Source: an uncultured Ruminococcus sp. (lineage in GTDB: Bacteria > Bacillota > Clostridia > Oscillospirales > Acutalibacteraceae). From it: a stretch of DNA of 64,000 nucleotides. Below the pieces are notes generated by a model, which had not been told where the DNA came from, did no database searches, and saw only the letters and a program-made list of their open reading frames with translations. Position numbers and translations under genes: made by a program. Location: positions 19,491 through 83,490 of the forward strand of contig CACWNY010000003.1 in assembly GCA_902762375.1 (NCBI GenBank), written 5' to 3'. Shown here piece after piece: positions 53,538 through 62,956 of this stretch. Within the stretch, counting starts at the first letter, position 1. The number at the start of each line of letters is the position of its first letter.

Positions 53538-53811
53538 CTGTCAAAATTTGCATACGCAAATTTTGTTTTGAATTTTTATTCATTAAAGGGCTTTGCCCTT
53601 TAAAATCCCACAAGGGGTTTCACCCCTTGACCCCACGAACTTTTTGAAAAAAGTTCGACAAAAACTTTTCTGGCTCACTTCGTTCGGATTATTTATCCAA
53701 GTGTCAGCAGTGACAATTAAAAGTTTTTTGTCCACTTTTTTTCAAAAAAGTGGTGGGGTTCAGGGGCAAAGCCCCTGAGCAGGATTTTTAAGGGCGGCAG
53801 CCCTTAAATCA
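53538..53811. repeat. Mosaic repeat, head-to-head double copy
   Basis: The reverse copy has AAATTTGCATACGCAAATTT, AAGGGCTTTGCCCTT, GGGGTTTCACCCC and AAGTTCGACAAAA. The junction carries GGCTCACTTCGTTCGG. The forward copy ends AAGGGCGGCAGCCCTT. It lies between the convergent ends of the phage cassette and the kinase gene. Confidence 0.9.
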
Positions 53812-53827
53812 GAACGCCCCTCATAAA

Positions 53828-55639
53828 CTACTTGGGTAGGGTAATCCGAACAGTAGTGCCGACATTGGGCGTGCTTTGAAAATCAAGCGTGCCGTGACAC
53901 ATGGTTTCAATTCTTTTTCTGGCATTCTCAATGCCGATATGGCTGCGGTTATCCTTTTTCTCAGGAATTTTTTCGCTTATACCAACACCGTTATCTTTGA
54001 CTTCAATGGTGTAGGTATAGGCGTATTCTTTTGTGATGATAGAAACAGTTCCCCCTTCTTTCCGTTTTGTAATACCGTGACGGATAGCATTTTCGACAAT
54101 CGTCTGGATAGTCAGTGACGGTACTTCAAAATCAGTTGCTTCAATATCATAATCAATCTCAATTTTATCCCCGAAACGCTTCTTTTCCAGAGAAATATAA
54201 TTTTCCACATGTTCCATTTCCTTTTCAAAAGAAATGGTGGTATTCAGTGTCAGAGAGTCCAGATTACCTCTCAGATAACTGGCAAATTCTGTGATTGCCT
54301 CTTTGGCAAGTTTTGGGTTTTTTTCACACAGATGACGGATAACAACAAGTGTATTATACAGAAAATGCGGTTGTATCTGACTGAGCATAACAGAAATTTT
54401 ACTTTGCAGGAGTTCATTTTCGATATATTCCGCACGGGAAGCCTGTAGAATATTGCGTTTGGCAATAATCATAATGGCAATGAACTGTATGATGGAAAAA
54501 ACAACCAGCCCGACAAAAAAAGAATAATGAAGAAAGTATCCTTTCAGATAACGGCAGGTAAATTCCGAAAGAGAAGATACACACATAATCAGTCCTGAAC
54601 CAATCATGATTTTAGAATGTGAACTTTCAATATGACTGTAGTCAATACACAGAAAAAGGGCAGTGACCAGAATAATCACAATGGCAGGTATCAGTAATGA
54701 ACTGAAAATGACTTCAGGATTAAATCCTTTGAACACATACAGCACGCAGAACAATACTATCATCAATGCCCATATATTCTGAAAATATATGACGGCACGC
54801 TTTACCATTTCACCGTGAACATAAAGTCTGAAATAAATCAGCATAAAAAACAGTACCAACAGATGATTAAGTGTGTCAATAATATTTACCATCAGTGTAT
54901 TGCGGAACAACAGTGTGATATAGTCATAGTTGAAAAAAATAATCAATGCTCCGCTCATCATCAGAAAACTACAGGAAAAATCCCCGATATTTACAGGAGA
55001 GTTCATTAATTTGAAAGTCAACATCAGTATACATAATACAAACCCCATTACAAAGATAAATCCCGCTACGATAATGGAAAACAGATTTTTTTCTACATGA
55101 TGTTTCAGAAGCTGTTCTCTTGTGCCGACAACAATATTATTCAGAAAATCTTGTAAATACGATTCGTTAATTCCGATAATGTCAGACTTGATCTCTATGG
55201 TGAGAACATCTTTTGTGGTAATATTCACATTGCTGAAAGAAAACCAGTCCTTTACTGTAAACACCACATCGTTAAAGCGGTCACGATAGCCGTAAGAAGC
55301 AATTTCTGTACCGTTTTTCAGTACACGGATTTTTGCATATTCTGAATAGAGATTTACAGGTTGTTGTTCGCTGATGTTTTCCTGCAATCGGATAATCAGT
55401 CGTACAGTTGTTGTTTTCCTATGCGGATGCAGACTGATTTTATGATTTTTAGGAATATTTTTGACGGAAGGACTGTTATTGACCGAATAAGTACCTGAAT
55501 ATTTTATACAATGTGCAGGATTTTTTGAAGTATAGTAAGATTGGGAGTCGATATAGGAAATACTGAGAAATACACCCAGTGACAGGAAAAACAGAAAAAT
55601 AAGACTGTTTGACAACAAATATCTTTTGTTTTTTATCAT
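53828..55639 (-). CDS. LytS-type sensor histidine kinase, multi-pass membrane protein
   Basis: This 603-residue protein has an N-terminal membrane helix, an extracellular domain of about 170 residues, seven or so membrane helices (about 205-400, 7TMR-DISM-like) and a cytoplasmic His_kinase/HATPase_c module. The phospho-acceptor lies in QIQPHFLYNTL, and the N and G boxes in IVENAIRHGI, DNGVGIS, HIGIENARKRI and GTTVRITLP. It should phosphorylate a LytTR- or SARP-type regulator. The nearest orphan response regulator lies at 40820, on the other side of the phage cassette. ATG 55639 is preferred to GTG 55651. Confidence 0.9.
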   Translation of the reverse strand: MIKNKRYLLSNSLIFLFFLSLGVFLSISYIDSQSYYTSKNPAHCIKYSGTYSVNNSPSVKNIPKNHKISLHPHRKTTTVRLIIRLQENISEQQPVNLYSEYAKIRVLKNGTEIASYGYRDRFNDVVFTVKDWFSFSNVNITTKDVLTIEIKSDIIGINESYLQDFLNNIVVGTREQLLKHHVEKNLFSIIVAGFIFVMGFVLCILMLTFKLMNSPVNIGDFSCSFLMMSGALIIFFNYDYITLLFRNTLMVNIIDTLNHLLVLFFMLIYFRLYVHGEMVKRAVIYFQNIWALMIVLFCVLYVFKGFNPEVIFSSLLIPAIVIILVTALFLCIDYSHIESSHSKIMIGSGLIMCVSSLSEFTCRYLKGYFLHYSFFVGLVVFSIIQFIAIMIIAKRNILQASRAEYIENELLQSKISVMLSQIQPHFLYNTLVVIRHLCEKNPKLAKEAITEFASYLRGNLDSLTLNTTISFEKEMEHVENYISLEKKRFGDKIEIDYDIEATDFEVPSLTIQTIVENAIRHGITKRKEGGTVSIITKEYAYTYTIEVKDNGVGISEKIPEKKDNRSHIGIENARKRIETMCHGTLDFQSTPNVGTTVRITLPK

Positions 55640-55745
55640 TTTTAACAGCACCCCTTTTGCTATTATAGGGAAAAATTCATATTAATTTGTCCAATCACTA
55701 TAACATATTTTACGCTTTGTTGCAAATAAATTTAGGATAAAAGCA

Positions 55746-55774
55746 TTGTAATCATGCCGATTTTATAGTAAAAT
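55746..55774 (+). promoter_or_regulatory. Promoter for the unknown gene at 55823
   Basis: TTGTAA (55746-55751) and TAAAAT (55769-55774) have a 17-base spacer, about 49 bases before the start codon. GGGAGGGAG then gives a strong ribosome site. Confidence 0.65.
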
Positions 55775-55822
55775 AACCTTTGGTGATTTTTAAAATGTTC
55801 AGCTTCGGGAGGGAGTAGAGTT

Positions 55823-57364
55823 ATGAACACGGAAAAGGGAGAAAATCAGTATGAATTACAGCCCAATCCGTCAGGGTATGACAGAAGATATATCCAAAAG
55901 TGTTCCGAAACACAAACGCAGGAGGAATATCAAAAGACGGATAATGCTCTTACCCGAAAATGGGAAAAACTGTTTGACGGTGACAATAAAGACAATAATA
56001 ACCCAGCAAAAGGAAATGTCAGCCTTACTGATAAAGCGGTAGAAAATGCAAGAACAGAAATTCTGTTTGAAAAAGTTGTGAAGGATATTCAGTTTTACGT
56101 TGAACACAGTGAAGAAAGAAAATCACTGATAACATTGTTGGAAGAGAGCTTAGAGGGAGAAAAAAACAGAGAGATTTCTTACAGCGATGTATTTGTAGCG
56201 ATAAGCCGTATCGAACAGCAGTTAAAAGAGAGAGTACAGCATATCCGTTCAGAAACAGCGGTTTCTGACAATACGCAAGATACAGAAGAAATAGTTTCTG
56301 ACGATACACACGATACAGAAGAAACACTTTCCGAAAATGAATTACCTGTTACAAATGATATAGAAGAAACAGCCTCAGACAGTACGGACGATGAAATTTT
56401 CGGCGTACAGGAAAAGATTGTCATTGTCAATAAGACGAAAGGCAATCAGAAGTATACCTATAATGAAAAAATCAAGGTATTACAGAAAATTCTGGACAGT
56501 CATATCAGCGATGATGAAGATTTCAACCGTCATATCAGGAACAAAATCAAGTTGCTGATAAAGGTTCGTGACAGCGGATATGTCATGCAGGAGTTACCGC
56601 CGAAAAAGAAAAGACAATCCTCAACACAGACAACAGTACCCTCACAGCAGGATAAAACGGCACAGAAACGACAGCAGAATATTACCCAACTTACTAAGAC
56701 TATCGAACAGTACCGCACAAAACAGAAGAAAATTCTGGAGATTGCCCATAGCCATTTAATTTCGGCAGATGATAAGGTCAGCATGATTATGGAGATGGAA
56801 CTTGCCGAAAACAAGACATCACCTGATACACCGAAACAAACAGAGAACATTGTTACCTTACTGGAAAAACGCAAGACAGTTACTAAAGAGATGGTACATC
56901 GTACAGAATACTTCAAATTCGGTGCAGGAGCAAAGGTTTGTTTCGGGGAATTTCAGATGACCTTGCCCAGTAATTATAGTGTCAGCGAAACTATGCGTGA
57001 ACATGATTATGTGATAGCTATCAGTGACATCATATGGCGGAGTAAAGCGGAAAATCTGATAACTTCACCGTTGGTCATTGCCATCAGCAAAAACAAGCAG
57101 AAATTATGCGACAGTTATCATGAGTTTTTCAGTAGTAATATTAATTACTGTAACCGACATAATATAAAATACCGTCAGAGTGTTGTCAGTGGGTTTCCGT
57201 GTGTGTTTAAGCACAAAGATGAGGAAAATGATTATACGGTTTCCGTATATAACACAGCAAAGCATTATATTACAGATATTTGTTTTGAATTTCATGTTCG
57301 TTGTGATAACAAAGACAGTATCGTCAAGCGGATTTTATCGGGTATAACCATTAATAGAAAATGA
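55823..57364 (+). CDS. Uncharacterised protein with disordered acidic middle and C-terminal globular domain
   Basis: This 513-residue protein is of no family I recognise. Residues 1-60 are polar. A helical segment (about 68-140) follows, then an acidic Asp/Glu/Thr stretch with imperfect repeats (SDNTQDTEEI, SDDTHDTEET; about 145-195). A helical region with KKKRQSS and Gln-rich coiled coil spans about 215-365, and a C-terminal domain (about 370-513) contains VCFGEFQMTLPSNYSVSET and DYVIAISDIIW. No signal peptide or membrane helix is seen, so it is probably cytoplasmic. It has its own promoter; no partner gene is obvious. Confidence 0.7.
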   Translation: MNTEKGENQYELQPNPSGYDRRYIQKCSETQTQEEYQKTDNALTRKWEKLFDGDNKDNNNPAKGNVSLTDKAVENARTEILFEKVVKDIQFYVEHSEERKSLITLLEESLEGEKNREISYSDVFVAISRIEQQLKERVQHIRSETAVSDNTQDTEEIVSDDTHDTEETLSENELPVTNDIEETASDSTDDEIFGVQEKIVIVNKTKGNQKYTYNEKIKVLQKILDSHISDDEDFNRHIRNKIKLLIKVRDSGYVMQELPPKKKRQSSTQTTVPSQQDKTAQKRQQNITQLTKTIEQYRTKQKKILEIAHSHLISADDKVSMIMEMELAENKTSPDTPKQTENIVTLLEKRKTVTKEMVHRTEYFKFGAGAKVCFGEFQMTLPSNYSVSETMREHDYVIAISDIIWRSKAENLITSPLVIAISKNKQKLCDSYHEFFSSNINYCNRHNIKYRQSVVSGFPCVFKHKDEENDYTVSVYNTAKHYITDICFEFHVRCDNKDSIVKRILSGITINRK

Positions 57365-57366
57365 GA

Positions 57367-57512
57367 ATATGTCAAAATTTGCGTACGCAAATTTTGGTTT
57401 GATTTTCAGGAGTTTAAGGGCTTTGCCCTTAAAAATCCCACGAGGGGCGTTGCCCCTCGACCCCACAAACTTTTTGAAAAAAGTTTGACCAAAAACTTTT
57501 CATTGTCATAGC
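57367..57512 (-). repeat. Mosaic repeat, reverse
   Basis: AAATTTGCGTACGCAAATTT, AAGGGCTTTGCCCTT, GAGGGGCGTTGCCCCTC and AAGTTTGACCAAAAA come in order, ending at GTCATAGCTAG. It reaches to within 10 bases of the next ribosome site. Confidence 0.85.
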
Positions 57513-57532
57513 TAGAAGAGGAGAAAAGCAAT

Positions 57533-58216
57533 ATGAAGTCTGGAATTGAAACAAAGAATTTACTGGATTTGACCCACACAATAGCACAGCCGTTATTTGA
57601 AAGTACACAATATCCATGGGAAGTGCTGGATAAAATCGGTAGTTTCATTATGCAGATTGGAGCAACACTACCGAAAGAGGAATATAACCAAATCGGAGAG
57701 AATATATGGGTAGCCAAAACAGCAACCGTAGCACCGTCCGCTTTTCTGAAAGGTCCGTTAATTATCTGTGACCATGCGGAAATCAGACACTGTGCGTTTT
57801 TGCGTGGAAATGTCATTGTCGGAGCAAATGCCGTTGTAGGCAATTCGACAGAGGTCAAGAACTCTGTTTTGTTTGACAATGTACAGGCACCGCACTTCAA
57901 TTATGTAGGAGATTCGGTCTACGGGTATAAGTCACATACGGGAGCAGGTGTCATTGCTTCCAATCTGAAATCAGACAAATCTCATGTCACCCTGACGATT
58001 GATGGTGAAAAAATTGATACGGGCAGAAAAAAGTTTGGTGCAGTCATAGGGGATTATGTGGAAGTTGGTTGTAATTCGGTACTCAATCCGGGAACGATTG
58101 TCGGCAGAAACAGTATGGTATATCCCGTATCAAGAGTGCGTGGGTTTGTACCTGAAAACAGTATCTTCAAAGCACAGGGAGCAATCGTAGAGAAGTTTTT
58201 TCCTGATGTCGATTAA
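57533..58216 (+). CDS. LbH-fold sugar-phosphate nucleotidyltransferase/acyltransferase-like protein
   Basis: This 227-residue protein is built of left-handed beta-helix repeats (ENIWVAKTATVAPSAFLKGPLIICDHAEIRHCAFLRGNVIVGANAVVGNSTEVKNSVLFD...VGCNSVLNPGTIVGRNSMVYP), resembling the GlmU C-terminal half. It lacks an N-terminal nucleotidyltransferase domain and is annotated in related genomes as UDP-N-acetylglucosamine pyrophosphorylase-like. Without that domain it is more likely an acyltransferase or a binding partner. GAGGAG precedes the ATG. ftsZ lies 215 bases downstream. Confidence 0.8.
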   Translation: MKSGIETKNLLDLTHTIAQPLFESTQYPWEVLDKIGSFIMQIGATLPKEEYNQIGENIWVAKTATVAPSAFLKGPLIICDHAEIRHCAFLRGNVIVGANAVVGNSTEVKNSVLFDNVQAPHFNYVGDSVYGYKSHTGAGVIASNLKSDKSHVTLTIDGEKIDTGRKKFGAVIGDYVEVGCNSVLNPGTIVGRNSMVYPVSRVRGFVPENSIFKAQGAIVEKFFPDVD

Positions 58217-58431
58217 AGTCTTATTCTTACGGAAAAACTTGTATGTTTTTTGCGGATTTTCTCCGAAAAAATCAAGAATTTTCAAAAAATTCATCAATAA
58301 CTGCATTTAGTGTATTGAAATTCCGAAAAAAATGTGGTAAATTTATATGGTAAAGGTACAGTGGTACACTGAAATCGTAAAATAAACAATACTCTTGACC
58401 AAAAGGGTTTAAGAACACAGGAGGAAGTACG

Positions 58432-59832
58432 ATGGCTTTTGAGTTGGAAAAAGAATACAGCGATAATATACCTGTTATAAAGGTAATAGGTGTCGGTGGC
58501 GGTGGCGGAAACGCAGTCAACCGAATGGTGAAAATGGGAGTAAGAAGTGTTGAGTTTATCGCTATCAATACAGACGACCATGTATTACAGTTTTCAAGTG
58601 CCAATCAGAAAATTCAGATAGGCGAAAAAATTACACACGGTAAAGGTGCAGGTTCAAAACCTGAAGTCGGCAGAGAAGCTGCTGAAGAAAACCGTGAAGA
58701 AATTCAGGCAGTACTTAAAGATACCGATATGGTATTTATTACCGCAGGAATGGGTGGCGGTACAGGTACAGGAGCAGCACCTGTTGTTGCTGAGATTGCT
58801 CAGGAAATGGGTATTCTTACTGTTGCTATCGTTACCAAGCCTTTCGCTTTTGAAGGCAGAAAGAGAATGGAACAGGCAGAACAGGGTATTGCCAGATTGC
58901 GTGAACATGTTGATTCTCTGATTGTCGTACCGAACGAAAGACTGAAATTTGCCAGTGAACAGAGAATTACTTTGAAAAATGCGTTTGATATTGCAGACGA
59001 TGTATTAAGACAGGGTGTACAGAGTATTTCTGACCTTATTCTTATTCCCGGACTTGTCAACCTTGATTTTGCTGATGTTACCTCTATCATGAAAGAAGCA
59101 GGTTATGCTCATATGGGTATCGGATTTGCGTCAGGTAAGGAAAAGGCTGAAGAAGCTGCAAGAATGGCTATTACCAGTCCACTTCTGGAAACATCTATTA
59201 CAGGTGCTAAAGGTGTTATCGTTAACATTACTGCATCAGCAGATATCGGTCTTGACGAAATCTCCATTGCTTCTACAATGATTACCGAACAGGCAGATAT
59301 GGACGCTAACATCATCTGGGGTGCTGTACTTGACGAAAATATGGAAGACGAAATGAGCGTTACGGTTATCGCTACAGGCTTTGCATCTGATGACGACTTT
59401 GAGCAAAGACAAATGGATAATGACAAACAGCAGTCCATGAATAACAGAAGAAACAGCGGTTTCTCCAGACAGTCTGCACCCGAACCCAGAAGAAATACTT
59501 ACGCACAACCCGCACAGCATAACAGAGATAATTACTCCAGTAGTTCCAGAGACAGAGATAGAGATAATTATGATTCCAGGGATAGCTACAACAGCCACAA
59601 CAGTTCCAGAGAAAGCAGTTATTCCAATAGTTCCAACAATTCCAGAGAATCCTATAATTCAGGTAGCAGTTATGGTGGTGGCAGTTACAGTAATGGTGGC
59701 GGTGGAAGTTTCGGTTACGGCGGTAGCAGTCCTTCAAGAGATAACTATGGTTCATCATCTCACACGAAAAAACTCAATGATAACGATGATGATTCCTATT
59801 ATGACATTATGTCTATTTTCAAGCGTAAATAA
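58432..59832 (+). CDS. ftsZ: Cell division protein FtsZ with low-complexity Ser/Asn/Arg/Gly linker
   Basis: This 466-residue tubulin homologue has the GTP-binding loop [13 protein letters not shown] (about 106-118), NTDDH, the NLDFADV T7-region loop and the core GTPase to about residue 325. The linker of about 120 residues is exceptional: [22 protein letters not shown] and [12 protein letters not shown] type runs, before the conserved C-terminal peptide [13 protein letters not shown] that binds FtsA/SepF-type anchors. It builds the division ring. AGGAGG precedes the ATG. The usual mraZ/mur neighbours are not seen. Confidence 0.97.
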   Translation: MAFELEKEYSDNIPVIKVIGVGGGGGNAVNRMVKMGVRSVEFIAINTDDHVLQFSSANQKIQIGEKITHGKGAGSKPEVGREAAEENREEIQAVLKDTDMVFITAGMGGGTGTGAAPVVAEIAQEMGILTVAIVTKPFAFEGRKRMEQAEQGIARLREHVDSLIVVPNERLKFASEQRITLKNAFDIADDVLRQGVQSISDLILIPGLVNLDFADVTSIMKEAGYAHMGIGFASGKEKAEEAARMAITSPLLETSITGAKGVIVNITASADIGLDEISIASTMITEQADMDANIIWGAVLDENMEDEMSVTVIATGFASDDDFEQRQMDNDKQQSMNNRRNSGFSRQSAPEPRRNTYAQPAQHNRDNYSSSSRDRDRDNYDSRDSYNSHNSSRESSYSNSSNNSRESYNSGSSYGGGSYSNGGGGSFGYGGSSPSRDNYGSSSHTKKLNDNDDDSYYDIMSIFKRK

Positions 59833-59840
59833 TCTTACAT

Positions 59841-59880
59841 GACAAAACAGATGTGTTTTTATACACATCTGTTTTTTTTC
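59841..59880 (+). terminator. Intrinsic terminator of ftsZ
   Basis: ACAGATGTG and CACATCTGT pair around TTTTTATA and are followed by eight T. Confidence 0.93.
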
Positions 59881-59894
59881 AATAACAGAAAAAG

Positions 59895-60006
59895 ATTTCT
59901 CATTGTATAGCTATGACAATTAAAAGTTTTGTCCACTTTTTCAAAAGTGGTGGGGTCAAGGGGCAAAGCCCCTTGTGGGATTTTTAAGGGCGAAGTAGCC
60001 CTTTAA
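59895..60006 (+). repeat. Mosaic repeat, forward, shortened
   Basis: CATTGTATAGCTATGACAAT, GTCCACTTTTTCAAAAGTGG, CAAGGGGCAAAGCCCCTTG and AAGGGCGAAG follow, but the last palindrome is broken (GCGAAGTAGCCCTTT). It lies between ftsZ and the convergent gene. Confidence 0.8.
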
Positions 60007-60007
60007 T

Positions 60008-60045
60008 GGAAAAGCCCTTGCCGAAATTTCGGCAAGGGCTTCCCT
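60008..60045 (-). terminator. GC-rich hairpin, likely terminator of the minus-strand gene
   Basis: AAGCCCTTGCCGAA and TTCGGCAAGGGCTT form a perfect 14-bp stem with a 2-base loop. The T tract is weak. Confidence 0.6.
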
Positions 60046-60081
60046 ATAAAGACATCAGAAAACAAACGACACTTTCATCGC

Positions 60082-60564
60082 TTACAGATGAAATGATTTT
60101 TTATAAATTGCCAGTGCGTTAAAGAAATTCTCTTTGTTGTTCAGACTGCAACGGTGATAAACTAAGTGTACAAAGTCACCGTTTTTGTCGGGTGTCCACG
60201 AACAGAGAAACGGAACTGAATTTTCAGTAGAAGTTGTTACACTTTCCACTGTAACGAATAATGGTCTTTCAAAGCTGATGTCAAAAAACAGGAATGTATG
60301 GAAACATAACAGTTCTTTTTCGGGAGAAGGATACTCAATCATAATCACATTAATGTCATATTTGGAGTAAACAAGTTCACAGCCGAAATCATCTTCTGTA
60401 TAGAAATTGTTATCTTCACCGTCATCTTCCCATAATCCGTCCATAAGTTGATAAATAAAATTTCCGTCTTCCAGCAATGCTATAACAAATGACGACCGAT
60501 AGGTATAAAAATAGTACGGTAATATTTTGTGTTCAAAAAAATACATCTCTTCGTATGAACTCAT
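60082..60564 (-). CDS. Uncharacterised small acidic protein
   Basis: This 160-residue, aromatic- and acid-rich protein (MSSYEEMYFFEHKILPYYFYTYRSSFVIALLEDG...MDGLWEDDGEDNNFYTEDDFG) has no membrane helix or signal peptide. I do not recognise the family. GGAGGGGG just upstream on the minus strand is a strong ribosome site, so it is probably a true gene. Its position beside ftsZ is likely incidental. Confidence 0.65.
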   Translation of the reverse strand: MSSYEEMYFFEHKILPYYFYTYRSSFVIALLEDGNFIYQLMDGLWEDDGEDNNFYTEDDFGCELVYSKYDINVIMIEYPSPEKELLCFHTFLFFDISFERPLFVTVESVTTSTENSVPFLCSWTPDKNGDFVHLVYHRCSLNNKENFFNALAIYKKSFHL

Positions 60565-60796
60565 AATTCCCCCTCCTTTTCCTGAAAAATCACCTGTAGC
60601 GAGGTGTCTGTTTTCTGATGAGATTTAGTTAGAAATCATATTATTTTTAAATTTTCTTATTTTTTTATATCATTCTAACACAATAAATTTATAATTTCAA
60701 TGTTTTTTTCAGAGAAAAACAAAAATATATTTAGTTATTTTTACCAATAAAAAGAAAAGCTGACAAATCTGAAACATCAGACCGTCAGCTTTTGTC

Positions 60797-60920
60797 GGGG
60801 AGTTGTCGGGGAGTTCCTCCCCGAACCCCTGATTTAAGGGCTGTCGCCCTTAAAAATCCTGCTCAGGGGCTTTGCCCCTGAACCCCACCACTTTTTTGAA
60901 AAAAAGTGGACAAAAAACTT
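60797..60920 (-). repeat. Mosaic repeat, reverse, with GTCGGGGAGTT duplication
   Basis: A tandem GTCGGGGAGTT pair precedes AAGGGCTGTCGCCCTT, CAGGGGCTTTGCCCCTG and the AAAAAGTGGACAAAA module. It ends at the stop codon of the LRR lipoprotein gene. An AAGCTGAC/GTCAGCTT hairpin lies just left at 60758-60792. Confidence 0.85.
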
Positions 60921-61810
60921 TTATGGTTTGTCATTGTCAGAAAGAGATGTCATAGTGGTTATATTATGTTCTATGGCATAGCTTTCGGCATACGACCCTT
61001 TTGAACAGTGAATAGTCAGGTGAGGGCAATCTTTAAAAGCATCGTCGTCAATTATGGTTACACTGTCGGGAATGGACACATCGTCCAGATTTGTACAATA
61101 GCCGAAAGCCTCTTTTCCGATAGAGGTGACACTGTCAGGTATGTCAATACTTTTTAATCTTATGCAATCGTAAAAAGTATAGTCGTTGATAGCGATAACG
61201 CCGTCAGGAATGGAAAAAGATGTTATCTGATGACAATACTGAAAAGCACCTTCTCCGATATACTTTACGCCCTTGTCAGGGCAATGTCGTCAACTTAAGG
61301 TTGTCATTCCGAACGAAGTGAGGAATCTTTTGAAGATTCTTCGTTGCTTTTGCTCCTCAGAATGACAGCAATATATTTTGAAAAGGCTTTTTTCTTAAGT
61401 TGACGACATTGCTTGTCAGGGAGAGTGATAGTCTGCATTGTACAGTGTGTAAAAGCATAGTCGCCGATAGAAACAAGACTGTTGCAGTTGTGCATAAAAA
61501 CAATATCAAAATAACATTGATAGAAAGCCTTTGTGTCTATACCTGTTATGCCGTCCTGAATGTAGATTGTTCCGATGTTTTCTTCTTTCAGGTGATTACT
61601 TTCCATAAATGTTGTAGGTATATCTGAATTGCCTGTTACTTCCAGTGTTACATCGGCTGTTTTGTTGGATAAAGTGTAGGTTATTTCGGATTGCGTGGGT
61701 TGTGTATTTGGCGTGGAAACAGATGTGGAATTAGTTGTATTTGTCGGAGTACACCCCACCATACCGCACACAAGTGTTAAAGCTATTATCAACAGAAATT
61801 TGTGTTTCAT
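60921..61810 (-). pseudogene. LRR_5 (BspA-like) lipoprotein, split by a MITE
   Basis: The gene starts at 61810 with a lipoprotein signal (LLIIALTLVCGMVGC; lipobox VGC at about residue 19), a Thr/Ser-rich spacer and leucine-rich LRR_5 repeats (TKAFYQCYFDIVFM, IGDYAFTHCTMQTITLPD). At 61413 it meets a MITE and the frame ends inside it at 61304. Past the MITE the frame resumes with GVKYIGEGAFQYCHQITSF and four more repeats, ending SLSDNDKP at 60921. Removing the element and one TTGTCAGG copy restores LPDKGVKYIG exactly, giving a protein of about 250 residues. The insertion is therefore recent. Confidence 0.9.
61281..61412 (+). mobile_element. MITE with perfect 19-bp TIRs and 8-bp target duplication
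   Basis: The left terminus GCAATGTCGTCAACTTAAG (61281-61299) is repeated exactly inverted at 61394-61412. The target duplication TTGTCAGG lies at 61273-61280 and 61413-61420. The 132-bp body is mostly the GTCATTCCGAACGAAGTGAG...TCCTCAGAATGAC palindrome. No transposase is encoded, so a full-length relative must supply it. Confidence 0.93.
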
Positions 61811-61963
61811 AAAATGTCAATCCTCTTAATCATTTTTGGTCAGTTCTTTAGCCGTATGTATTTGTGTTATCGGTTATCAAAAATTTAACCCTCTATATGC
61901 ACAATCTTCATAAACAGATTATAACATAAGAGGGAAAAGTTGTCTATAAAACATTTATAATAA

Positions 61964-62073
61964 TGCCGAACGAAGTGAGCCGAAAAAAGTTTTTGACCCA
62001 CTTTTTTCAAAAAGTGGGTGGGGTTCAGGGGCAAAGCCCCTGATAGGATTTTTAAGGGCAAAGCCCTTAAACA
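61964..62073 (+). repeat. Mosaic repeat, forward
   Basis: It starts at CCGAACGAAGTGAGCC, then GACCCACTTTTTTC/AAAAAGTGGGT, CAGGGGCAAAGCCCCTG and AAGGGCAAAGCCCTT, and stops at the rubrerythrin stop codon. The left TIR end is lacking. 61811-61963 is AT-rich without a gene. Confidence 0.85.
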
Positions 62074-62075
62074 GG

Positions 62076-62618
62076 TTAATAGTTTTCGGCTTTCACTTCA
62101 AAGAAACTTTGTGGGTGACTGCACACGGGACAAGTTTCAGGGGCTTGCATTCCAATAATAATATGACCACAGTTGCGACATTCCCAGACAACAACACCGC
62201 TTTTCTTGAATACTTCTGCGGTGTCAACATTATGCAACAACTTTCTGAAGCGTTCCTCGTGGTGCTTTTCAATTTCGGCAACGCCACGAAACTGCTGTGC
62301 CAGTTCAGGAAAACCGTCTTTGTCGGCATCATCTGCCATACGCTGATAAATATCCGTCCATTCGGCATTTTCCTTGTCGGCGGAATTTGTCAGGATTTGG
62401 GAAATATCTCCGCTTTCGTTCAGAGCGTCAAACCATAATTTTGCGTGAGCCAGTTCGTTTTCGGCGGTCTTGAGAAAAAGCGTGGCAATCTGTTCAAATC
62501 CTGACTGTCGGGCAATCTGTGAGAAAAAAGTATATCTGTTTCTTGCCTGCGATTCAAAGGCGAAAGCCTCCCATAAATTTTTTTCGGTCTGTGTTCCTGA
62601 ATACTGATTTTCAGCCAT
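62076..62618 (-). CDS. rbr: Rubrerythrin
   Basis: This 180-residue protein has the diiron four-helix domain (about 1-140): [37 protein letters not shown] and [15 protein letters not shown] supply the Glu and His ligands. A C-terminal rubredoxin-like FeS4 domain follows ([13 protein letters not shown]...[13 protein letters not shown], two CxxC pairs). It removes hydrogen peroxide in anaerobes using rubredoxin-derived electrons. AAAGGAG precedes the start. It stands alone between repeats. Confidence 0.96.
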   Translation of the reverse strand: MAENQYSGTQTEKNLWEAFAFESQARNRYTFFSQIARQSGFEQIATLFLKTAENELAHAKLWFDALNESGDISQILTNSADKENAEWTDIYQRMADDADKDGFPELAQQFRGVAEIEKHHEERFRKLLHNVDTAEVFKKSGVVVWECRNCGHIIIGMQAPETCPVCSHPQSFFEVKAENY

Positions 62619-62680
62619 ACATACACTCTCCTTTTACATTTGAGTATAGTATGCACATATTATAGAAGATTTATCCATCT

Positions 62681-62950
62681 GTGCGGTTGAAAATCAAATC
62701 GTTATTATCAAAATTTGCTTACGCAAATTTTGGTTTGATTTTGGGGAGTTTAAGGGCTTCGCCCTTAAAAATCCCACAAGGGGCTTTGCCCCTTGACCCC
62801 ACAAGCCTTTGAAAAGGCTTGACCGAAACTTTTAATGAACGAAGTGAGCCTTAAAAGTTTTTTGTCCACTTTTTTTCAAAAAAGTGGGCAGGATTTTCAA
62901 GGGCGGCAGCCCTTGAATAGGGGTTCGGGGATAAAATCCCCGACAGGGTA
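62681..62950. repeat. Mosaic repeat, head-to-head double copy with TGTGCGGTTG end
   Basis: The left terminus CTGTGCGGTTGAAAATC (62681) is followed by a reverse copy, the AAGCCTTTGAAAAGGCTT variant hairpin, the junction GAACGAAGTGAGCC and a forward copy with AAGGGCGGCAGCCCTT and GGGGATAAAATCCCC. It lies between two minus-strand genes. Confidence 0.9.
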
Positions 62951-62956
62951 AAGCTC

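Noticed and set aside
42000..54000. attL/attR pair and integrase for the phage cassette
   Set aside because: No tRNA gene, integrase or matching direct repeats were found at the borders. The only shared sequences are mosaic repeats, which occur everywhere in the window.
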